Shown here in pieces: positions 29,824-43,618 of a DNA stretch of 64,000 nt; within the stretch, counting starts at the first letter, position 1; the number at the start of each line of letters is the position of its first letter. The stretch lies in the NCBI RefSeq assembly GCF_019880405.1, contig NZ_CP082269.1, positions 2,976,001-3,040,000 on the forward strand, in the 5' to 3' direction. This stretch comes from Enterobacter sp. C2 (GTDB lineage: Bacteria; Pseudomonadota; Gammaproteobacteria; Enterobacterales; Enterobacteriaceae). A program made the translations under genes and the position numbers. The notes below the pieces were generated by a model that searched no databases, had not been told where the DNA came from, and saw nothing but the letters and a program-made list of their open reading frames with translations.

Positions 29824-30402
29824 TTAACGACGCCAAATAATCTTACTCAGGGTCCATTTTTTCAGCTCGTCGTCCGGCGGCATTAAGCCCTCCGGGCCGT
29901 TCCAACTGCCGGTAAAGACATAGCTGACGTGCTGGCTGCCCTGAGCCTTACACTCCACGCCGCCGCTGTCGTCGCCGGTGGCCTTGGTGCAGTTGCCGTA
30001 GGCTTTGTCATACAGTTCACTGAAGGGCATGCCGACTTTAGCTCCGGTGTCGCTCTCAATGCTGCTGTCGAGCACGTCGATGCGGCTCACTTTGCCGTTT
30101 TCACCGTTGACGATCAGCGCGACTTTATCCCCATCCAGCGCCTCATAAAAGCGGATAACGTTGCCGCCCTGATCGGAGCGCATCCCGCTGCGCAGGCGGT
30201 AGTCACCGTCCAACGCATCGGCGATAGACGCCTCATCCAGCGCGGTATCCGCCGTCAGGGCCCCCACGCCTTCGTCAGTGACCTCTGATGAGGAACCAAA
30301 CCAGTTCCAGGGGTTGGCGGCTGACCAGTTCACCGACCCAAGAGTCGAACAGCCGGTCAGGGCCAGCGGCAGGACGCAGAGAAGCATACGCAGCGATTTC
30401 AT
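29824..30402 (-). CDS. yfeY: YfeY, outer-membrane-type lipoprotein
   Basis: A 192-residue lipoprotein. The signal peptide ends in the lipobox LTGC with the lipidated cysteine at residue 18, followed by Ser, so outer-membrane targeting is expected. The rest resembles E. coli YfeY (RpoE-regulated, DUF1131), whose function is unknown. In K-12 yfeZ follows upstream; here ypeA comes directly, 33 bases away. Confidence 0.92.
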   Translation of the reverse strand: MKSLRMLLCVLPLALTGCSTLGSVNWSAANPWNWFGSSSEVTDEGVGALTADTALDEASIADALDGDYRLRSGMRSDQGGNVIRFYEALDGDKVALIVNGENGKVSRIDVLDSSIESDTGAKVGMPFSELYDKAYGNCTKATGDDSGGVECKAQGSQHVSYVFTGSWNGPEGLMPPDDELKKWTLSKIIWRR

Positions 30403-30435
30403 GGCTTAAATCCTTTTGTCTTGGTTGACTAAAAC

Positions 30436-30861
30436 TCAATACTCTTCATCTTCAATCAGGCGCTTACCGAGGTTAACGACGTCGGCATGCTCATAGCCCA
30501 AACGCTCGTACATTCCCAGCACGAGGTCGTTCTCTTCCCGCACCTGAATGTTGATCTTCGGGCAGCCACGGGCAATCAGCTTTTTCTCCAGGCGGTTAAG
30601 CAGCGCGTTGGCGATCCCCCGCCCCCGGAACTCCGGATGCACCCCGAGATAGTAGGCCGAGCCGCGATGGCCGTCGTAGCCTCCCATCACCGTACCGACG
30701 ACTTCCCCGCCGACCTCGGCCACCAGAAACAGGCTAACGTCATGATTTAGCTTGCGTTCGATGTCCATCTCCGGATCGTTCCATGGTCGCAGCAGGTCGC
30801 AGCGCTCCCACAGGGTGATCACCTCTTCGAAGTCGGCCTGGCGAAAAACGCGTATCTCCAT
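30436..30861 (-). CDS. ypeA: YpeA, GNAT-family N-acetyltransferase
   Basis: A 141-residue single-domain GNAT acetyltransferase nearly identical to E. coli YpeA. The acetyl-CoA-binding motif A is [22 protein letters not shown] (R/Q-x-x-G-x-G/A form: RGRGIA). The acceptor substrate is unknown. It heads a leftward group ypeA-yfeY and is divergent from amiA. Confidence 0.95.
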   Translation of the reverse strand: MEIRVFRQADFEEVITLWERCDLLRPWNDPEMDIERKLNHDVSLFLVAEVGGEVVGTVMGGYDGHRGSAYYLGVHPEFRGRGIANALLNRLEKKLIARGCPKINIQVREENDLVLGMYERLGYEHADVVNLGKRLIEDEEY

Positions 30862-31070
30862 GGTATGTACCTGCCTTCAGGATCAAAAGGTTGATTATGG
30901 CGTGAAGTGCCAGTGAAGCCAATATGCGGCGAAATGACAACGAAAAAATGGCATAATGATAGATTGTCACGTATTGAAATGAAAAATAAAGCAATTCAAA
31001 CCGTGACGTGTCGTAAGCTTGTAGGCGATACGCTATAACACCAGGGACGCAGGAATACATTTCGAGTCGT

Positions 31071-32845
<1,775 letters not shown>

Positions 32846-32850
32846 CGCTC

Positions 32851-35130
32851 TTATAGCGGCTGCGTCTGCGCCTCTACCACCGCCAGCGCCACCATGTTGA
32901 CGATGCGGCGGACGGAGGCGATAGGCGTCAGCACGTGCACCGGTTTTGCCACGCCCATCAGCACCGGCCCGACGGTGACCCCCTCCGAGCTGGAGACGCG
33001 AAGTAAGTTGTAACTAATCCGCGCCGCCTCGACGTTAGGCATAATCAAAATATTGGCCGAGCCTTTGAGCGGGCTATCCGGCATCCGGTCCTGTCGAATG
33101 CTCTCAACCAGCGCGGCGTCGCCGTGCATCTCCCCGTCAACCATCAGATGCGGATCGCGTTCGCGCACTTTTGCCAGCGTCTCGCGCATTTTGCACGCCG
33201 CCGGTGAGTTCGACGAGCCGAAGTTCGAGTGCGACAGCAGAGCCACCCGCGGCTCAATGCCGAACCGGCGCACGGTCTGGGCCGCCATCAGCGTAATGTC
33301 TGCCAGTTGCTCTGGGGTCGGATCGTCGTTGACGTAGGTGTCAGCAATAAAGGTGTTGCCGCTCGGCAGCAGCAGCGCATTCATCGCGCCCGCCGTATGC
33401 ACTCCGTCGCGATAGCCAAACAGCTGTTGAACCACGCTAAAGTGCTCATGGTAGTCGCCGATGGTGCCGCAGATCATTGCATCCGCCTCGCCGCGCTGAA
33501 CCATAATCGCCCCAATCACCGTGGTGTTGCTGATTACCGCCCGCTGGGCCTGCTCCTGGGTGATGCCGCTGCGCTTCATGATGCTGTAATACTCGCTCCA
33601 GTACTCTTTGAAGCGCGGGTCGGATTCGTTATTCACGATCTCAAAGTCAACGCCGGGACGGATCTGCAAGCCCAGCTTCTGGATACGCATCTCGATGACG
33701 CCAGGGCGACCCACCAGAATCGGCTTTGCCAGCCCGAGCGTGACCAGCTCCTGGGTTGCGTGCAAGACGCGTGCCTCCTCTCCCTCCGCCAGCACCACCC
33801 GCTTCGGATCGTTGCGCGCCTGAGAGAAGACCGGCTTCATGAACAGGTTGGTTTTGTAGACAAACTCGGTGAGCTTATCGACATAGGCGGTAAAGTCGGC
33901 GATGGGCCGCGTCGCTACGCCCGAGTCCATCGCCGCTTTCGCGACCGCCGGGGCGATCTTGACGATCAGACGTGGATCGAAGGGTTTGGGGATCAGGTAC
34001 TCAGGGCCGAAGCTCAGATCTTGATCGCCATAGGCCGAGGCCACCACTTCGCTCTGCTCGGCATGGGCCAGCTCGGCAATAGCGTGCACCGCCGCCAGCT
34101 TCATCTCTTCGTTGATCGCCGTAGCGCCCACATCGAGCGCGCCACGGAAGATGAACGGGAAGCAGAGCACGTTATTGACCTGGTTAGGGTAGTCAGAGCG
34201 CCCGGTACAGATAATGGCATCCTCACGCACCGCTTTCGCCACCGGGGGGAGGATCTCCGGTTCCGGGTTCGCCAGGGCGAGGATCAGCGGCTGACGCGCC
34301 ATCTGCTTGACCATCTCCTGGGTCAGCACGTTGGGGCCCGAACAGCCGAGGAAGATGTCCGCGTCCTGCATCACCTCTGCCAGCGTACGCTTGCCGTTGT
34401 CCTCAATGGCGTAAGCGGCCTTGGTTTCGGCCATGGGTGTTTCACGTCCCTGGTAGATCACCCCTTTGGAGTCGCACACCACGATGTTGTGCTTCTGCAT
34501 TCCCAGCGCCACCAGCAGGTTCATACAGGCGATGGCCGCCGCCCCTGCGCCGGAGACCACCATCCGCACGTCAGAGAGGTTCTTCTCCACCACCCGCAGA
34601 CCGTTGAGAATAGCCGCGGTGCTGATGATCGCCGTGCCATGCTGGTCGTCATGGAATACCGGAATATTCATCCGCTCGCGCAGCTTCGCCTCAATATAGA
34701 AGCACTCGGGGGCTTTGATATCCTCAAGGTTGATGCCGCCAAAGGTCGGCTCAAGCGCCGCCACTACGTCGATAAACTTGTCTGGATCCAGCTCATCGAC
34801 CTCGATATCAAAGACGTCGATGCCGGCAAATTTCTTAAACAGAACGCCTTTGCCCTCCATCACCGGTTTGCCCGCCAGCGCGCCGATATTGCCCAGCCCC
34901 AGCACCGCCGTACCGTTGGAGACGACCCCCACCAGGTTGCCGCGTGCGGTGTACTTAAAGGCTGCGAGCGGATCTTTTTCAATCTCCAGACAGGGGGCGG
35001 CGACGCCCGGCGAATAGGCCAGCGCTAAATCGCGTTGCGTAGCGAGCGGCTTGGTCGGGGAGACCTGAATTTTACCGGGGATGGGGAACTCGTGAAAATC
35101 GAGGGCACTCTGTTTTAACTGGTCGTCCAT
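32851..35130 (-). CDS. maeB: MaeB, NADP-dependent malic enzyme with PTA-like domain
   Basis: A 759-residue enzyme, the E. coli length, making pyruvate and NADPH from malate. Residues 1-about 430 form the malic enzyme ([47 protein letters not shown] nucleotide fold) and residues about 430-759 a phosphotransacetylase-like domain that is regulatory rather than catalytic in known homologues. Convergent with hemF, with a long promoter gap shared with talA on the other side. Confidence 0.97.
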   Translation of the reverse strand: MDDQLKQSALDFHEFPIPGKIQVSPTKPLATQRDLALAYSPGVAAPCLEIEKDPLAAFKYTARGNLVGVVSNGTAVLGLGNIGALAGKPVMEGKGVLFKKFAGIDVFDIEVDELDPDKFIDVVAALEPTFGGINLEDIKAPECFYIEAKLRERMNIPVFHDDQHGTAIISTAAILNGLRVVEKNLSDVRMVVSGAGAAAIACMNLLVALGMQKHNIVVCDSKGVIYQGRETPMAETKAAYAIEDNGKRTLAEVMQDADIFLGCSGPNVLTQEMVKQMARQPLILALANPEPEILPPVAKAVREDAIICTGRSDYPNQVNNVLCFPFIFRGALDVGATAINEEMKLAAVHAIAELAHAEQSEVVASAYGDQDLSFGPEYLIPKPFDPRLIVKIAPAVAKAAMDSGVATRPIADFTAYVDKLTEFVYKTNLFMKPVFSQARNDPKRVVLAEGEEARVLHATQELVTLGLAKPILVGRPGVIEMRIQKLGLQIRPGVDFEIVNNESDPRFKEYWSEYYSIMKRSGITQEQAQRAVISNTTVIGAIMVQRGEADAMICGTIGDYHEHFSVVQQLFGYRDGVHTAGAMNALLLPSGNTFIADTYVNDDPTPEQLADITLMAAQTVRRFGIEPRVALLSHSNFGSSNSPAACKMRETLAKVRERDPHLMVDGEMHGDAALVESIRQDRMPDSPLKGSANILIMPNVEAARISYNLLRVSSSEGVTVGPVLMGVAKPVHVLTPIASVRRIVNMVALAVVEAQTQPL

Positions 35131-35321
35131 TATGATGTTCCTTTCACGTATCGTTTGTAGGGTTGAAGCGTGATAGCGCTCCTGACGCGCCCCCTAGTAT
35201 CGCCGTTGAGCGCGGCATAAACTTTGAACGCTGCCAAACTCTGACCACCCCGCCGCAAAATTTGTTATCAATTTATATCAACGGTGTTATGCCCTTACGC
35301 CAGCAAACCGGTGTCCGTCTG

Positions 35322-35328
35322 CTATGCT
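35322..35328 (+). promoter_or_regulatory. Candidate -10 of a sigma-S type talA-tktB promoter
   Basis: CTATGCT followed by Ts resembles the extended sigma-S -10 (CTAYACTT) about 84 bases before talA, and no good -35 is seen. E. coli talA and tktB are RpoS-dependent. Candidate only. Confidence 0.35.
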
Positions 35329-35411
35329 TTTTTGTTATGCATGTTCTATTTTCCACGAAGGTGTGAACCAACGCACTCACGTAAGCTTTTGCTTTTCAAG
35401 GAGTATTGTGT

Positions 35412-36362
35412 ATGAACTATCTAGACGGCATCAAACAGTTCACCACCGTCGTAGCCGACAGCGGTGATATCGAATCCATTCGCCACTACCAACCGGAAGA
35501 CGCCACCACTAACCCCTCTCTGCTGCTGAAAGCCGCAGCGCTGGAGCACTTCTCGCACCTGGTTGACGATGCGTTGGAGTACGGTAAAGCGCGCGGTCAG
35601 ACGCAGGAGCAGCAGGTTGCCGAAGCCAGCGACAAGCTGGCGGTGAATATTGGTGCGGAAATTCTGAAAAGCATTCCGGGCCGCGTCTCTACCGAAGTTG
35701 ATGCCCGTCTCTCCTTTGATAAAGAGAAGAGCATCGCTAAGGCGCGCCGTATCGTGCAGCTCTATGAGGAGCTGGGCATCGACAAGTCACGCATCCTGAT
35801 CAAGCTGGCCTCCACCTGGGAAGGGATCCGCGCCGCAGAAGAGCTGGAGAGAGAGGGCATCAAGTGTAACCTGACCCTGCTCTTCTCCTTTGCCCAGGCA
35901 CGAGCCTGCGCCGAAGCGGGCGTCTACCTGATCTCCCCGTTTGTAGGGCGTATCTACGACTGGTACCAGCAACGCAAGCCGCAGGATCCCTACGTGGTTG
36001 AAGAGGATCCGGGCGTGAAATCGGTACGTAATATCTACGATTACTACAAGCGCAACCGCTATGAAACCATCGTGATGGGGGCAAGCTTCCGCCGTATCGA
36101 ACAGATTGTCGCCCTGGCCGGCTGCGACCGCCTGACCATCTCTCCGTCTCTGCTTCAGGAGTTACAGGATAAAGAGGGCACCATTGAGCGCAAGCTGGTC
36201 CCTACGTCACAGAGCTTCCCACGTCAGGAGCCGCTGACCGAAGCTGAATTCCGCTGGGAACATAACCAGGATCCGATGGCGGTAGAAAAACTCTCTGACG
36301 GTATCCGCCAGTTCGCCGTTGATCAGCGCAAACTCGAAGATCTGCTTGCCGCTAAACTTTAA
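35412..36362 (+). CDS. talA: Transaldolase A
   Basis: A 316-residue enzyme, the same length as E. coli TalA, transferring dihydroxyacetone units between sedoheptulose-7-phosphate and glyceraldehyde-3-phosphate in the non-oxidative pentose phosphate pathway. The Schiff-base lysine lies in [22 protein letters not shown] and [11 protein letters not shown] are intact. The start [10 protein letters not shown] follows AAGGAG; two codons upstream is an in-frame start without family support. Linked to tktB, 20 bases downstream, which marks it as TalA rather than TalB. Confidence 0.97.
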   Translation: MNYLDGIKQFTTVVADSGDIESIRHYQPEDATTNPSLLLKAAALEHFSHLVDDALEYGKARGQTQEQQVAEASDKLAVNIGAEILKSIPGRVSTEVDARLSFDKEKSIAKARRIVQLYEELGIDKSRILIKLASTWEGIRAAEELEREGIKCNLTLLFSFAQARACAEAGVYLISPFVGRIYDWYQQRKPQDPYVVEEDPGVKSVRNIYDYYKRNRYETIVMGASFRRIEQIVALAGCDRLTISPSLLQELQDKEGTIERKLVPTSQSFPRQEPLTEAEFRWEHNQDPMAVEKLSDGIRQFAVDQRKLEDLLAAKL

Positions 36363-36382
36363 TTTTTGTCATGGAGTGAAAT

Positions 36383-38377
36383 ATGTCTCGTAAAGAGCTT
36401 GCCAACGCTATTCGCGCCCTGAGCATGGACGCGGTACAAAAAGCCAACTCTGGCCACCCCGGCGCGCCAATGGGCATGGCCGATATTGCTGAAGTGCTGT
36501 GGAACGATTTCCTCAAGCATAACCCGACCGATCCGACATGGTATGACCGCGACCGTTTTATTCTCTCTAACGGCCACGCTTCTATGCTGCTCTACAGCCT
36601 GCTACACCTCTCCGGCTACGATCTGCCGATTGAGGAGTTGAAAAACTTCCGTCAGCTGCACTCGAAAACGCCGGGCCACCCGGAAATCGGCTATACGCCG
36701 GGCGTTGAGACCACCACCGGCCCGCTCGGCCAGGGGCTGGCTAACGCAGTGGGGCTGGCAATTGCCGAGCGCACGCTGGCAGCGCAGTTTAACCAGCCGG
36801 GACATGAGATCGTCGATCACTTCACCTATACCTTTATGGGCGACGGCTGCCTGATGGAGGGGATCTCCCACGAGGTCTGCTCTTTAGCGGGCACGCTGGG
36901 GCTGGGCAAGCTGATTGGCTTCTATGACCACAACGGCATCTCTATCGACGGTGAAACCGAAGGCTGGTTTACCGACGATACCGCTAAACGCTTTGAAGCC
37001 TATCACTGGCACGTAGTGCATGAGATTGATGGTCACGATCCAGAGGCGATTAAAGCGGCCATCCTTGAAGCACAGAGCGTGAAGGATAAACCGTCGCTGA
37101 TCATCTGCCGCACGGTGATTGGCTTTGGCTCGCCGAACAAAGCGGGTAAAGAGGATTCCCACGGCGCGGCGCTGGGGGAAGAAGAAGTTGCCCTGACCCG
37201 CCAGAAGCTGGGCTGGAAGCATCCGGCCTTTGAGATCCCAAAAGAGATCTACAAGGCGTGGGATGGCCGCGAGCGCGGTGAGAAAGCCCAGCAGTCATGG
37301 AAAGAGAAGTTTGCCGCCTATGAGAAGGCACACCCCGAGCTGGCAGCAGAATTCTCCCGTCGTATGGGCGGTGGCCTGCCAGAGAATTGGGAGCAGCTGA
37401 CCCAGGAGTACATCACTAAACTGCAGGCCGAGCCAGCGAAGGTGGCTACCCGTAAGGCCTCACAAAACGCGCTCAACCAGTACGGCCCGGCGCTGCCGGA
37501 GCTGCTGGGGGGATCTGCGGACCTTGCGCCAAGTAACCTGACCATCTGGTCTGGATCGACGTCGCTGAAAGAGGACCCGGCCGGGAACTACATTCACTAC
37601 GGCGTGCGCGAGTTCGGTATGACCGCCATTGCCAACGGTATCGCCCACCACGGCGGCTTCGTGCCTTATACCGCCACCTTCCTGATGTTCGTCGAGTACG
37701 CGCGTAACGCTGCGCGCATGGCGGCGCTGATGAAGGCCCGGCAAATCATGGTTTACACCCATGACTCCATCGGTCTGGGGGAAGATGGCCCGACGCACCA
37801 GGCGGTTGAGCAGCTTGCCAGCCTGCGCCTGACGCCAAACTTCAGCACCTGGCGTCCCTGTGACCAGGTCGAAGCAGCCGTCGGCTGGAAGCTGGCGATT
37901 GAGCGGCACAACGGCCCGACCGCGCTGATCCTCTCTCGCCAGAACCTTACCCAGATGGAGCGTACCCCGGAGCAGGTGAAAGCCATCTCCCGCGGCGGCT
38001 ATATCCTGAAGGACAGCGACGGCCAGCCGGATCTGATCCTGATCGCGACCGGCTCTGAGGTTGAGATCACCATGAAGGCGGCGGAGCAGCTGAGCGCCGA
38101 GGGTCACAAGGTGCGGGTGGTCTCTCTGCCATCGACGGACATTTTTGATGCCCAGGATGAGGCGTACCGTGAGTCGGTGCTGCCGTCAGACGTCATCGCC
38201 CGCGTGGCCGTTGAGGCCGGGATTGCCGACTACTGGTACAAATACGTTGGCCTGAAGGGGGCGATTGTGGGGATGACCGGCTACGGTGAGTCCGCTCCGG
38301 CCGATAAGCTGTTCCCGTTCTTTGGCTTTACCGTTGAGAACGTGGTCGCTAAAGCGAAAAAAGTGCTTAACGTGTGA
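36383..38377 (+). CDS. tktB: Transketolase 2 (TktB)
   Basis: A 664-residue thiamine diphosphate enzyme moving two-carbon ketol units in the pentose phosphate pathway. The ThDP-binding motif [18 protein letters not shown], ending in YDHN, is in the N-terminal half; the proton-relay segment and transketolase motif ([24 protein letters not shown]) are in the middle. The second gene of talA-tktB. Its 3' end overlaps ypfG, transcribed from the other strand, by 11 bases. Confidence 0.97.
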   Translation: MSRKELANAIRALSMDAVQKANSGHPGAPMGMADIAEVLWNDFLKHNPTDPTWYDRDRFILSNGHASMLLYSLLHLSGYDLPIEELKNFRQLHSKTPGHPEIGYTPGVETTTGPLGQGLANAVGLAIAERTLAAQFNQPGHEIVDHFTYTFMGDGCLMEGISHEVCSLAGTLGLGKLIGFYDHNGISIDGETEGWFTDDTAKRFEAYHWHVVHEIDGHDPEAIKAAILEAQSVKDKPSLIICRTVIGFGSPNKAGKEDSHGAALGEEEVALTRQKLGWKHPAFEIPKEIYKAWDGRERGEKAQQSWKEKFAAYEKAHPELAAEFSRRMGGGLPENWEQLTQEYITKLQAEPAKVATRKASQNALNQYGPALPELLGGSADLAPSNLTIWSGSTSLKEDPAGNYIHYGVREFGMTAIANGIAHHGGFVPYTATFLMFVEYARNAARMAALMKARQIMVYTHDSIGLGEDGPTHQAVEQLASLRLTPNFSTWRPCDQVEAAVGWKLAIERHNGPTALILSRQNLTQMERTPEQVKAISRGGYILKDSDGQPDLILIATGSEVEITMKAAEQLSAEGHKVRVVSLPSTDIFDAQDEAYRESVLPSDVIARVAVEAGIADYWYKYVGLKGAIVGMTGYGESAPADKLFPFFGFTVENVVAKAKKVLNV

Positions 38378-39410
38378 TCCACAGCGTGGGCCAGGCGTCT
38401 GGCCCATGCCAGTTATCACAGCTTGGCTCTTCTGCATAGCGCACCAGACGAAAGCGCTGGCCGTCAAAACGCCAGCGCGTCTGGATACCGCAATCCGCCA
38501 GCCCGCGACCTTTGGCAAGCGTTGTCAATTCGCGGGCTTTCTGATCGAATTCAGCATTCATTAACTCCATCTCATCGTTGCCGCTGCCGGGGGTAAAGGG
38601 CAGGCGCAGGCGCACCGCTTTGGTTGCATAAGGCTTATGACGCGATACAAGCCAGGCGAGATCCACCGTATTGTAGGCTCCCGCCTCGCAGCTCACGATC
38701 AGCAGCGCTTTATCGTCGGTGAGAGCTGTCACGCGCACCTCGCGCCGCATCGGATCCAGCGAGCACTGACTGCTGTTCATCCGCATGCTGCCGTAATCCA
38801 GCAGGGAATCCATCTCTTCACGAGTAAGCGGCGTCGGCGTCGGGTTCACTACCGCCACCCCTTTCAATGCCGGGGCAGGCGGCACGCTCAGAGAAGGATT
38901 GCCGCCCTTTTTAATCCACGCGGTTTCACTGCCGACGCGCTTTTGCTGCGCATCAATAAACAGCAGCGCCGCCTTGAGCCCGATCAGGGAGATGGTGCCC
39001 TGCCCCTCTTTCAGGGTTATCGCCTGCGCATTCTGAATGGTCTGTAAGAATACGCTGATGGTAGGCGCATGCTCAGTGATCAACCGCCACGGTGACATCG
39101 CCCAGTGCTGAGGTTCCAGCCGCAGCGGCATACCATCAATCAGCAGACGCGGCGCAACAGGCGGCTCTTTTGCCGACGGCGTCTGGCTGCCGCCAAGCTC
39201 GATACGCAGCTGCGCATCGGTTCGCGCTCCCGCGCTGCGCGTCAACGTCATGACGAGCCCATGGTGCTCGCCGGTATTGCGTGCTACGCAGAAATTTTGG
39301 TTATTACAGGTCACCTGCCAGTCGGAGAAATTCTGCTGGGCGGGTGCCGCCCATGCAAACGAGGCGACAAACAGATTAAGCAGTAGCAGCAGCAAAACGC
39401 GATAACGCAT
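38367..39410 (-). CDS. ypfG: YpfG, periplasmic DUF1176 protein
   Basis: A 347-residue exported protein with a signal peptide ([21 protein letters not shown], cleavage before APAQQ). The body has the DUF1176 pattern; its function is unknown. The chosen start gives both a classical signal peptide and the E. coli YpfG length; an in-frame upstream ATG would add 25 residues ahead of it. Confidence 0.9.
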   Translation of the reverse strand: MRYRVLLLLLLNLFVASFAWAAPAQQNFSDWQVTCNNQNFCVARNTGEHHGLVMTLTRSAGARTDAQLRIELGGSQTPSAKEPPVAPRLLIDGMPLRLEPQHWAMSPWRLITEHAPTISVFLQTIQNAQAITLKEGQGTISLIGLKAALLFIDAQQKRVGSETAWIKKGGNPSLSVPPAPALKGVAVVNPTPTPLTREEMDSLLDYGSMRMNSSQCSLDPMRREVRVTALTDDKALLIVSCEAGAYNTVDLAWLVSRHKPYATKAVRLRLPFTPGSGNDEMELMNAEFDQKARELTTLAKGRGLADCGIQTRWRFDGQRFRLVRYAEEPSCDNWHGPDAWPTLWITR

Positions 39411-39538
39411 GAACGGTACAACCCCAAAAGTAGAAGCCTGGCAAATAAACAGCGTATCTTCGTCGTCATAGGGTAGCGGACTCAATCGGATTTATCGGAT
39501 AGATTTATTTTAAATACATGTTATTAACCCGATTAAGA

Positions 39539-40114
39539 TCAAGACATTAGACCGGAGGCCTGTAAATATTGCAGTAATATCACTGCCTTAGCGTCACGTA
39601 TCTCGCCGCTGGCCACCGCCTCCAGCGCCTGGGTGAAAGGCATCTCAAGGACTTCAATATCCTCATCTTCCACGCCGCCGCCCGCATTAGCCTTCAGGCT
39701 GGCGTTATATTCCGCAATAAAGAAGTGAACAATTTCGGTGACGCCGCCAGGGGACATATACAGTTCAAACACCTTACGTACCTCGCCGACCTCGTAACCC
39801 GTCTCCTCCATCGCCTCTTTACGCGCGCACGCTTCCGGCGCATCGTTGTCCAGCAGTCCGGCGCAGGGCTCAATCAAACGGCCATCTTCGTTGCCGTTCA
39901 CCCAGGTGGCAATACGGAACTGACGAACCAGCACCACGCTGCGTTTCTCCCGGTTATAGAGCAGAATGGTTGCCCCGTTGCCGCGATCGTACACCTCGCG
40001 GCGGTGGCGGATCACCTCTCCGTTGCGGCGGGTCAAATCGTAGGTGATATTGCGTAACACGAAGTAGTTTTCAGAGAGGATCTTATCTTTGATAACGTCT
40101 ATTTTCAGCGACAT
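39539..40114 (-). CDS. nudK: NudK, GDP-mannose pyrophosphatase
   Basis: A 191-residue Nudix hydrolase resembling E. coli NudK, which cleaves GDP-mannose to GMP and mannose-1-phosphate. The Nudix box core is [17 protein letters not shown], followed by [13 protein letters not shown]. In K-12 aegA and narQ follow towards acrD; here acrD is next, 204 bases away and divergent. Confidence 0.94.
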   Translation of the reverse strand: MSLKIDVIKDKILSENYFVLRNITYDLTRRNGEVIRHRREVYDRGNGATILLYNREKRSVVLVRQFRIATWVNGNEDGRLIEPCAGLLDNDAPEACARKEAMEETGYEVGEVRKVFELYMSPGGVTEIVHFFIAEYNASLKANAGGGVEDEDIEVLEMPFTQALEAVASGEIRDAKAVILLQYLQASGLMS

Positions 40115-40229
40115 ACCAGTCCTATACGATGAGTGTGAGCCTCCATTTTACGCGCTGAGTCCAGCCTTGTCGCGCCGGTTAATGGGTTCGTCCTGCGTAA
40201 ACAACGTGATAATTTACACTTTCTCCTTT

Positions 40230-40247
40230 TTTTCTCCACGTTTAGTC
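40230..40247 (+). promoter_or_regulatory. BaeR-box-like site upstream of acrD
   Basis: TTTTTCTCCACGTTTAGT matches the BaeR box as I recall it, TTTTTCTCCATDATTGGC, at about 14 of 18 positions, with the first ten perfect. It lies 72 bases upstream of acrD, which BaeSR controls in E. coli and Salmonella. Confidence 0.5.
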
Positions 40248-40318
40248 AGGCAATTGCCGCTAAAGTGGGGTGAAGCAATGTAACGTTATAAAGCACAATA
40301 AAAGAGGTCTCCCTTCTG

Positions 40319-43300
40319 ATGGCGAATTTCTTTATCGATCGCCCAATTTTCGCCTGGGTGTTAGCTATCATTTTGTGCCTTACCGGCACGCTGGCAATTC
40401 TTTCGCTGCCCGTTGAGCAGTATCCCGATCTGGCCCCGCCCAACGTGCGGATCGCGGCCAACTATCCCGGTGCCTCTGCACAGACGCTGGAAAACACCGT
40501 TACCCAGGTTATTGAGCAGAATATGACCGGGCTGGATAACCTGATGTATATGTCCTCGCAAAGCAGCGCCACCGGGCAGGCAACGGTGACCCTGAGCTTT
40601 GCGGCGGGTACCGATCCCGACGAGGCGGTTCAGCAGGTACAGAATCAGCTCCAGTCGGCAATGCGTAAGCTACCGCAGGCGGTGCAGAACCAGGGCGTAA
40701 CGGTACGTAAAACCGGCGATACCAATATCTTAACCATCGCCTTCGTCTCAACGGACGGTTCGATGGATAAGCAGGATATTGCCGATTATGTCGCGAGTAA
40801 TATTCAGGATCCCCTCAGCCGGGTTAACGGCGTGGGCGACATAGACGCCTACGGCTCGCAGTACTCGATGCGCATCTGGCTCGATCCGGCCCGTCTGAAC
40901 AGCGTCCAGCTGACGGCTAAGGACGTGACCGATGCTATTGAGGCGCAGAACGCGCAGATCGCCGTCGGCCAGTTGGGCGGTACCCCGTCGGTGGACAAAC
41001 AGGCGCTGAACGCCACCATTAACGCTCAGTCGCTGTTACAAACCCCGGAGCAGTTTCGAAATATCACCCTGCGGGTCAACCAGGATGGCTCGGAAGTCCG
41101 CCTTGGCGACGTCGCTCAGGTCGAGATGGGGGCAGAAAAATATGACTACCTGAGCCGCTTCAACGGCAAGGCGGCCTCGGGGCTTGGGGTCAAGCTGGCC
41201 TCTGGGGCTAATGAGATGGAGACGGCGAATCTGGTGCTCAACCGGCTGGACGAGCTGGCGCACTTCTTCCCTCACGGCCTGGAGTACAAGGTAGCTTACG
41301 AGACCACCTCTTTCGTTAAGGCCTCGATTATCGACGTGGTGAAGACCCTGCTGGAGGCTATCGCCCTGGTCTTCCTGGTGATGTACCTTTTTCTACAGAA
41401 CTTTCGTGCCACCCTTATTCCAACCATCGCCGTGCCGGTGGTGCTGCTCGGTACCTTTGCCGTGCTCTACACCTTCGGCTACAGCATTAATACCCTGACC
41501 ATGTTCGCTATGGTGCTCGCCATCGGGCTGTTGGTGGATGATGCCATCGTGGTGGTCGAGAACGTCGAACGCATCATGAGCGAGGAGGGCCTCTCCCCGC
41601 GCCAGGCCACGCGCAAATCAATGGGCCAGATCCAGGGGGCGCTGGTAGGTATCGCGATGGTACTGTCGGCGGTATTTGTGCCGATGGCCTTCTTCGGCGG
41701 CACCACCGGGGCGATTTACCGCCAGTTTTCGGTCACTATCGTCGCGGCGATGGTGCTATCGGTGCTGGTGGCGATGATCCTCACTCCGGCACTGTGCGCG
41801 ACCCTACTCAAGCCAGTACAAAAAGGCGAGCAGCACGGGCAGACGGGCTTTTTCGGCTGGTTTAACCGCATGTTTAACCGCAGCGCAGCGCGCTATGAAT
41901 CCGGCGTCGCCAGGATCCTCCATCGCAGCCTGCGCTGGATGCTGCTCTATGCCCTGCTGCTCGGTGGCATGGTGTTTCTCTTCCTGCGCCTGCCCACCTC
42001 GTTTCTGCCGCAGGAGGATCGCGGCATGTTCACTACCTCGGTGCAGTTGCCCAGCGGCGCGACCCAGCAGCAGACGCTGAAGGTCGTGCAGAAGGTAGAG
42101 GAGTACTTCGCCACCCATGAAAAAGATAACGTTACGTCGGTCTTCGCCACCATTGGCTCCGGGCCGGGCGGCAACGGCCAGAACGTGGCCCGCATGTTTG
42201 TCCGTCTGAAAGAGTGGGACGACCGCGACCCGACCACCGGCAGCTCGTTCGCCATTATCGACCGCGCCACCAGGGCGTTTCGTGATATCAACGAGGCGCG
42301 GGTTTTCGCCAGCAGCCCACCGGCCATCAGCGGCCTCGGCAGCTCGGCGGGGTTTGATATGGAGCTCCAGGATCACGCTGGCGCCGGACACGATGCCCTG
42401 ATGGCCGCTCGCGACAAGCTGCTGGAGCTGGCTGGGCGCGATCCGTCTCTGGCCCGCGTGCGCCACAACGGTCTGGACGACAGCCCGCAGCTACAGATCG
42501 ATATCGATCAGCACAAGGCTCAGGCGCTCGGTGTCTCTATCGACGACATCAACGACACGCTGCAAACCGCCTGGGGCTCCAGCTACGTCAATGACTTTAT
42601 GGATCGCGGCCGCGTGAAGAAGGTCTACGTTCAGGCAGCGGCGAAGTACCGCATGCTGCCGGATGACATTAACCTCTGGTACGTGCGCAACAGCACCGGG
42701 GGCATGGTGCCCTTCTCCGCCTTCGCCACCTCACGCTGGGAGACCGGCTCTCCGCGTCTGGAGCGCTACAACGGCTACGCCGCCGTGGAGATCGTCGGCG
42801 AAGCCGCCACCGGGGTCAGTACCGGCACCGCCATGGACATTATGGAGAACCTGGTGCGCCAGCTGCCCGGCAGCTTTGGCCTTGAATGGACCGCAATGTC
42901 TTACCAGGAGCGGCTCTCTGGCGCTCAGGCTCCGGCGCTGTACGCCATCTCCCTGCTGGTGGTCTTCCTCTGCCTGGCGGCGCTCTATGAGAGCTGGTCG
43001 GTGCCCTTCTCGGTAATGCTGGTGGTGCCCCTCGGGGTGATTGGCGCTCTGCTGGCGACCTGGATGCGCGGTCTGGAGAATGACGTCTACTTTCAGGTGG
43101 GGCTGCTCACCGTTATTGGGCTATCGGCGAAAAACGCCATTCTGATCGTCGAATTTGCTAACGAGATGAATGCCAAAGGCCAGGATCTGCTTTCGGCAAC
43201 GCTACACGCCTGCCACCAGCGTCTGCGGCCGATCCTGATGACCTCTCTGGCGTTTATCTTTGGCGTCCTGCCGATGGCGACCAGCAGCGGCGCAGGCTCC

Positions 43301-43435
43301 GGCAGCCAGCATGCGGTGGGCACCGGAGTGATGGGCGGGATGATCTCTGCCACCGTGCTGGCCATCTTCTTTGTACCGCTGTTCTTTGTGCTGGTGCGTC
43401 AGCGCTTCCCGCTAAAAGAGCGTCAGGAAGATTGA
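40319..43435 (+). CDS. acrD: AcrD, RND multidrug efflux transporter
   Basis: A 1038-residue inner-membrane pump of the HAE1-RND family (E. coli AcrD 1037) that exports aminoglycosides and amphiphilic compounds with AcrA and TolC. Twelve transmembrane segments and two large periplasmic loops are apparent. The proton-relay aspartate pair is in [18 protein letters not shown] near residue 407, and the lysine in TM10 lies in [16 protein letters not shown]. No adaptor gene accompanies it. AcrB is a close paralogue, but the next-door ypfM-yffB-dapE order identifies AcrD. Confidence 0.95.
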   Translation: MANFFIDRPIFAWVLAIILCLTGTLAILSLPVEQYPDLAPPNVRIAANYPGASAQTLENTVTQVIEQNMTGLDNLMYMSSQSSATGQATVTLSFAAGTDPDEAVQQVQNQLQSAMRKLPQAVQNQGVTVRKTGDTNILTIAFVSTDGSMDKQDIADYVASNIQDPLSRVNGVGDIDAYGSQYSMRIWLDPARLNSVQLTAKDVTDAIEAQNAQIAVGQLGGTPSVDKQALNATINAQSLLQTPEQFRNITLRVNQDGSEVRLGDVAQVEMGAEKYDYLSRFNGKAASGLGVKLASGANEMETANLVLNRLDELAHFFPHGLEYKVAYETTSFVKASIIDVVKTLLEAIALVFLVMYLFLQNFRATLIPTIAVPVVLLGTFAVLYTFGYSINTLTMFAMVLAIGLLVDDAIVVVENVERIMSEEGLSPRQATRKSMGQIQGALVGIAMVLSAVFVPMAFFGGTTGAIYRQFSVTIVAAMVLSVLVAMILTPALCATLLKPVQKGEQHGQTGFFGWFNRMFNRSAARYESGVARILHRSLRWMLLYALLLGGMVFLFLRLPTSFLPQEDRGMFTTSVQLPSGATQQQTLKVVQKVEEYFATHEKDNVTSVFATIGSGPGGNGQNVARMFVRLKEWDDRDPTTGSSFAIIDRATRAFRDINEARVFASSPPAISGLGSSAGFDMELQDHAGAGHDALMAARDKLLELAGRDPSLARVRHNGLDDSPQLQIDIDQHKAQALGVSIDDINDTLQTAWGSSYVNDFMDRGRVKKVYVQAAAKYRMLPDDINLWYVRNSTGGMVPFSAFATSRWETGSPRLERYNGYAAVEIVGEAATGVSTGTAMDIMENLVRQLPGSFGLEWTAMSYQERLSGAQAPALYAISLLVVFLCLAALYESWSVPFSVMLVVPLGVIGALLATWMRGLENDVYFQVGLLTVIGLSAKNAILIVEFANEMNAKGQDLLSATLHACHQRLRPILMTSLAFIFGVLPMATSSGAGSGSQHAVGTGVMGGMISATVLAIFFVPLFFVLVRQRFPLKERQED

Positions 43436-43440
43436 ACAAT

Positions 43441-43466
43441 AAAAAAGGCGGCCCACAGTGGCCGCC
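43441..43466 (-). terminator. Terminator of ypfM
   Basis: On the minus strand GGCGGCC-ACTGTG-GGCCGCC is followed by TTTTTT. It lies about 65 bases after the ypfM stop and just past acrD on the other strand, where there is no T-run, so it is oriented for ypfM. Confidence 0.85.
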
Positions 43467-43532
43467 TCGCTGTTGCGTGATATTGTTCACGCTTTTGTTA
43501 TATTAGTGCTTCCTGATAGTGCTTATCTGGAA

Positions 43533-43592
43533 TTATTTACGAAGCATGCCTTCGATAAAATCTTTCCAGTTCCCCAGTTCATGTTCAATCAT
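43533..43592 (-). CDS. ypfM: YpfM, 19-residue small protein
   Basis: A complete 19-codon gene, MIEHELGNWKDFIEGMLRK, with GAGG five bases before its ATG. It differs by about one residue from the E. coli YpfM small protein as I remember it. The peptide is amphipathic and not hydrophobic enough to be a membrane helix. It has its own promoter-like element and terminator and is antisense-oriented relative to acrD and yffB. Function unknown. Confidence 0.88.
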   Translation of the reverse strand: MIEHELGNWKDFIEGMLRK

Positions 43593-43618
43593 AACAACCT
43601 CATCTAATTATTATGGGT

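Noticed and set aside
31010-31040. A possible CpxR box (GTAAG...GTAGG) upstream of amiA
   Set aside because: The two half sites are 8 bases apart rather than the 10 of the CpxR consensus, and the second is imperfect.
33229-35028. A 599-codon open frame opposite maeB
   Set aside because: It is antisense to a full-length, well-conserved malic enzyme; its composition is that of a mirrored GC-rich gene, with no signal, domain or ribosome site.
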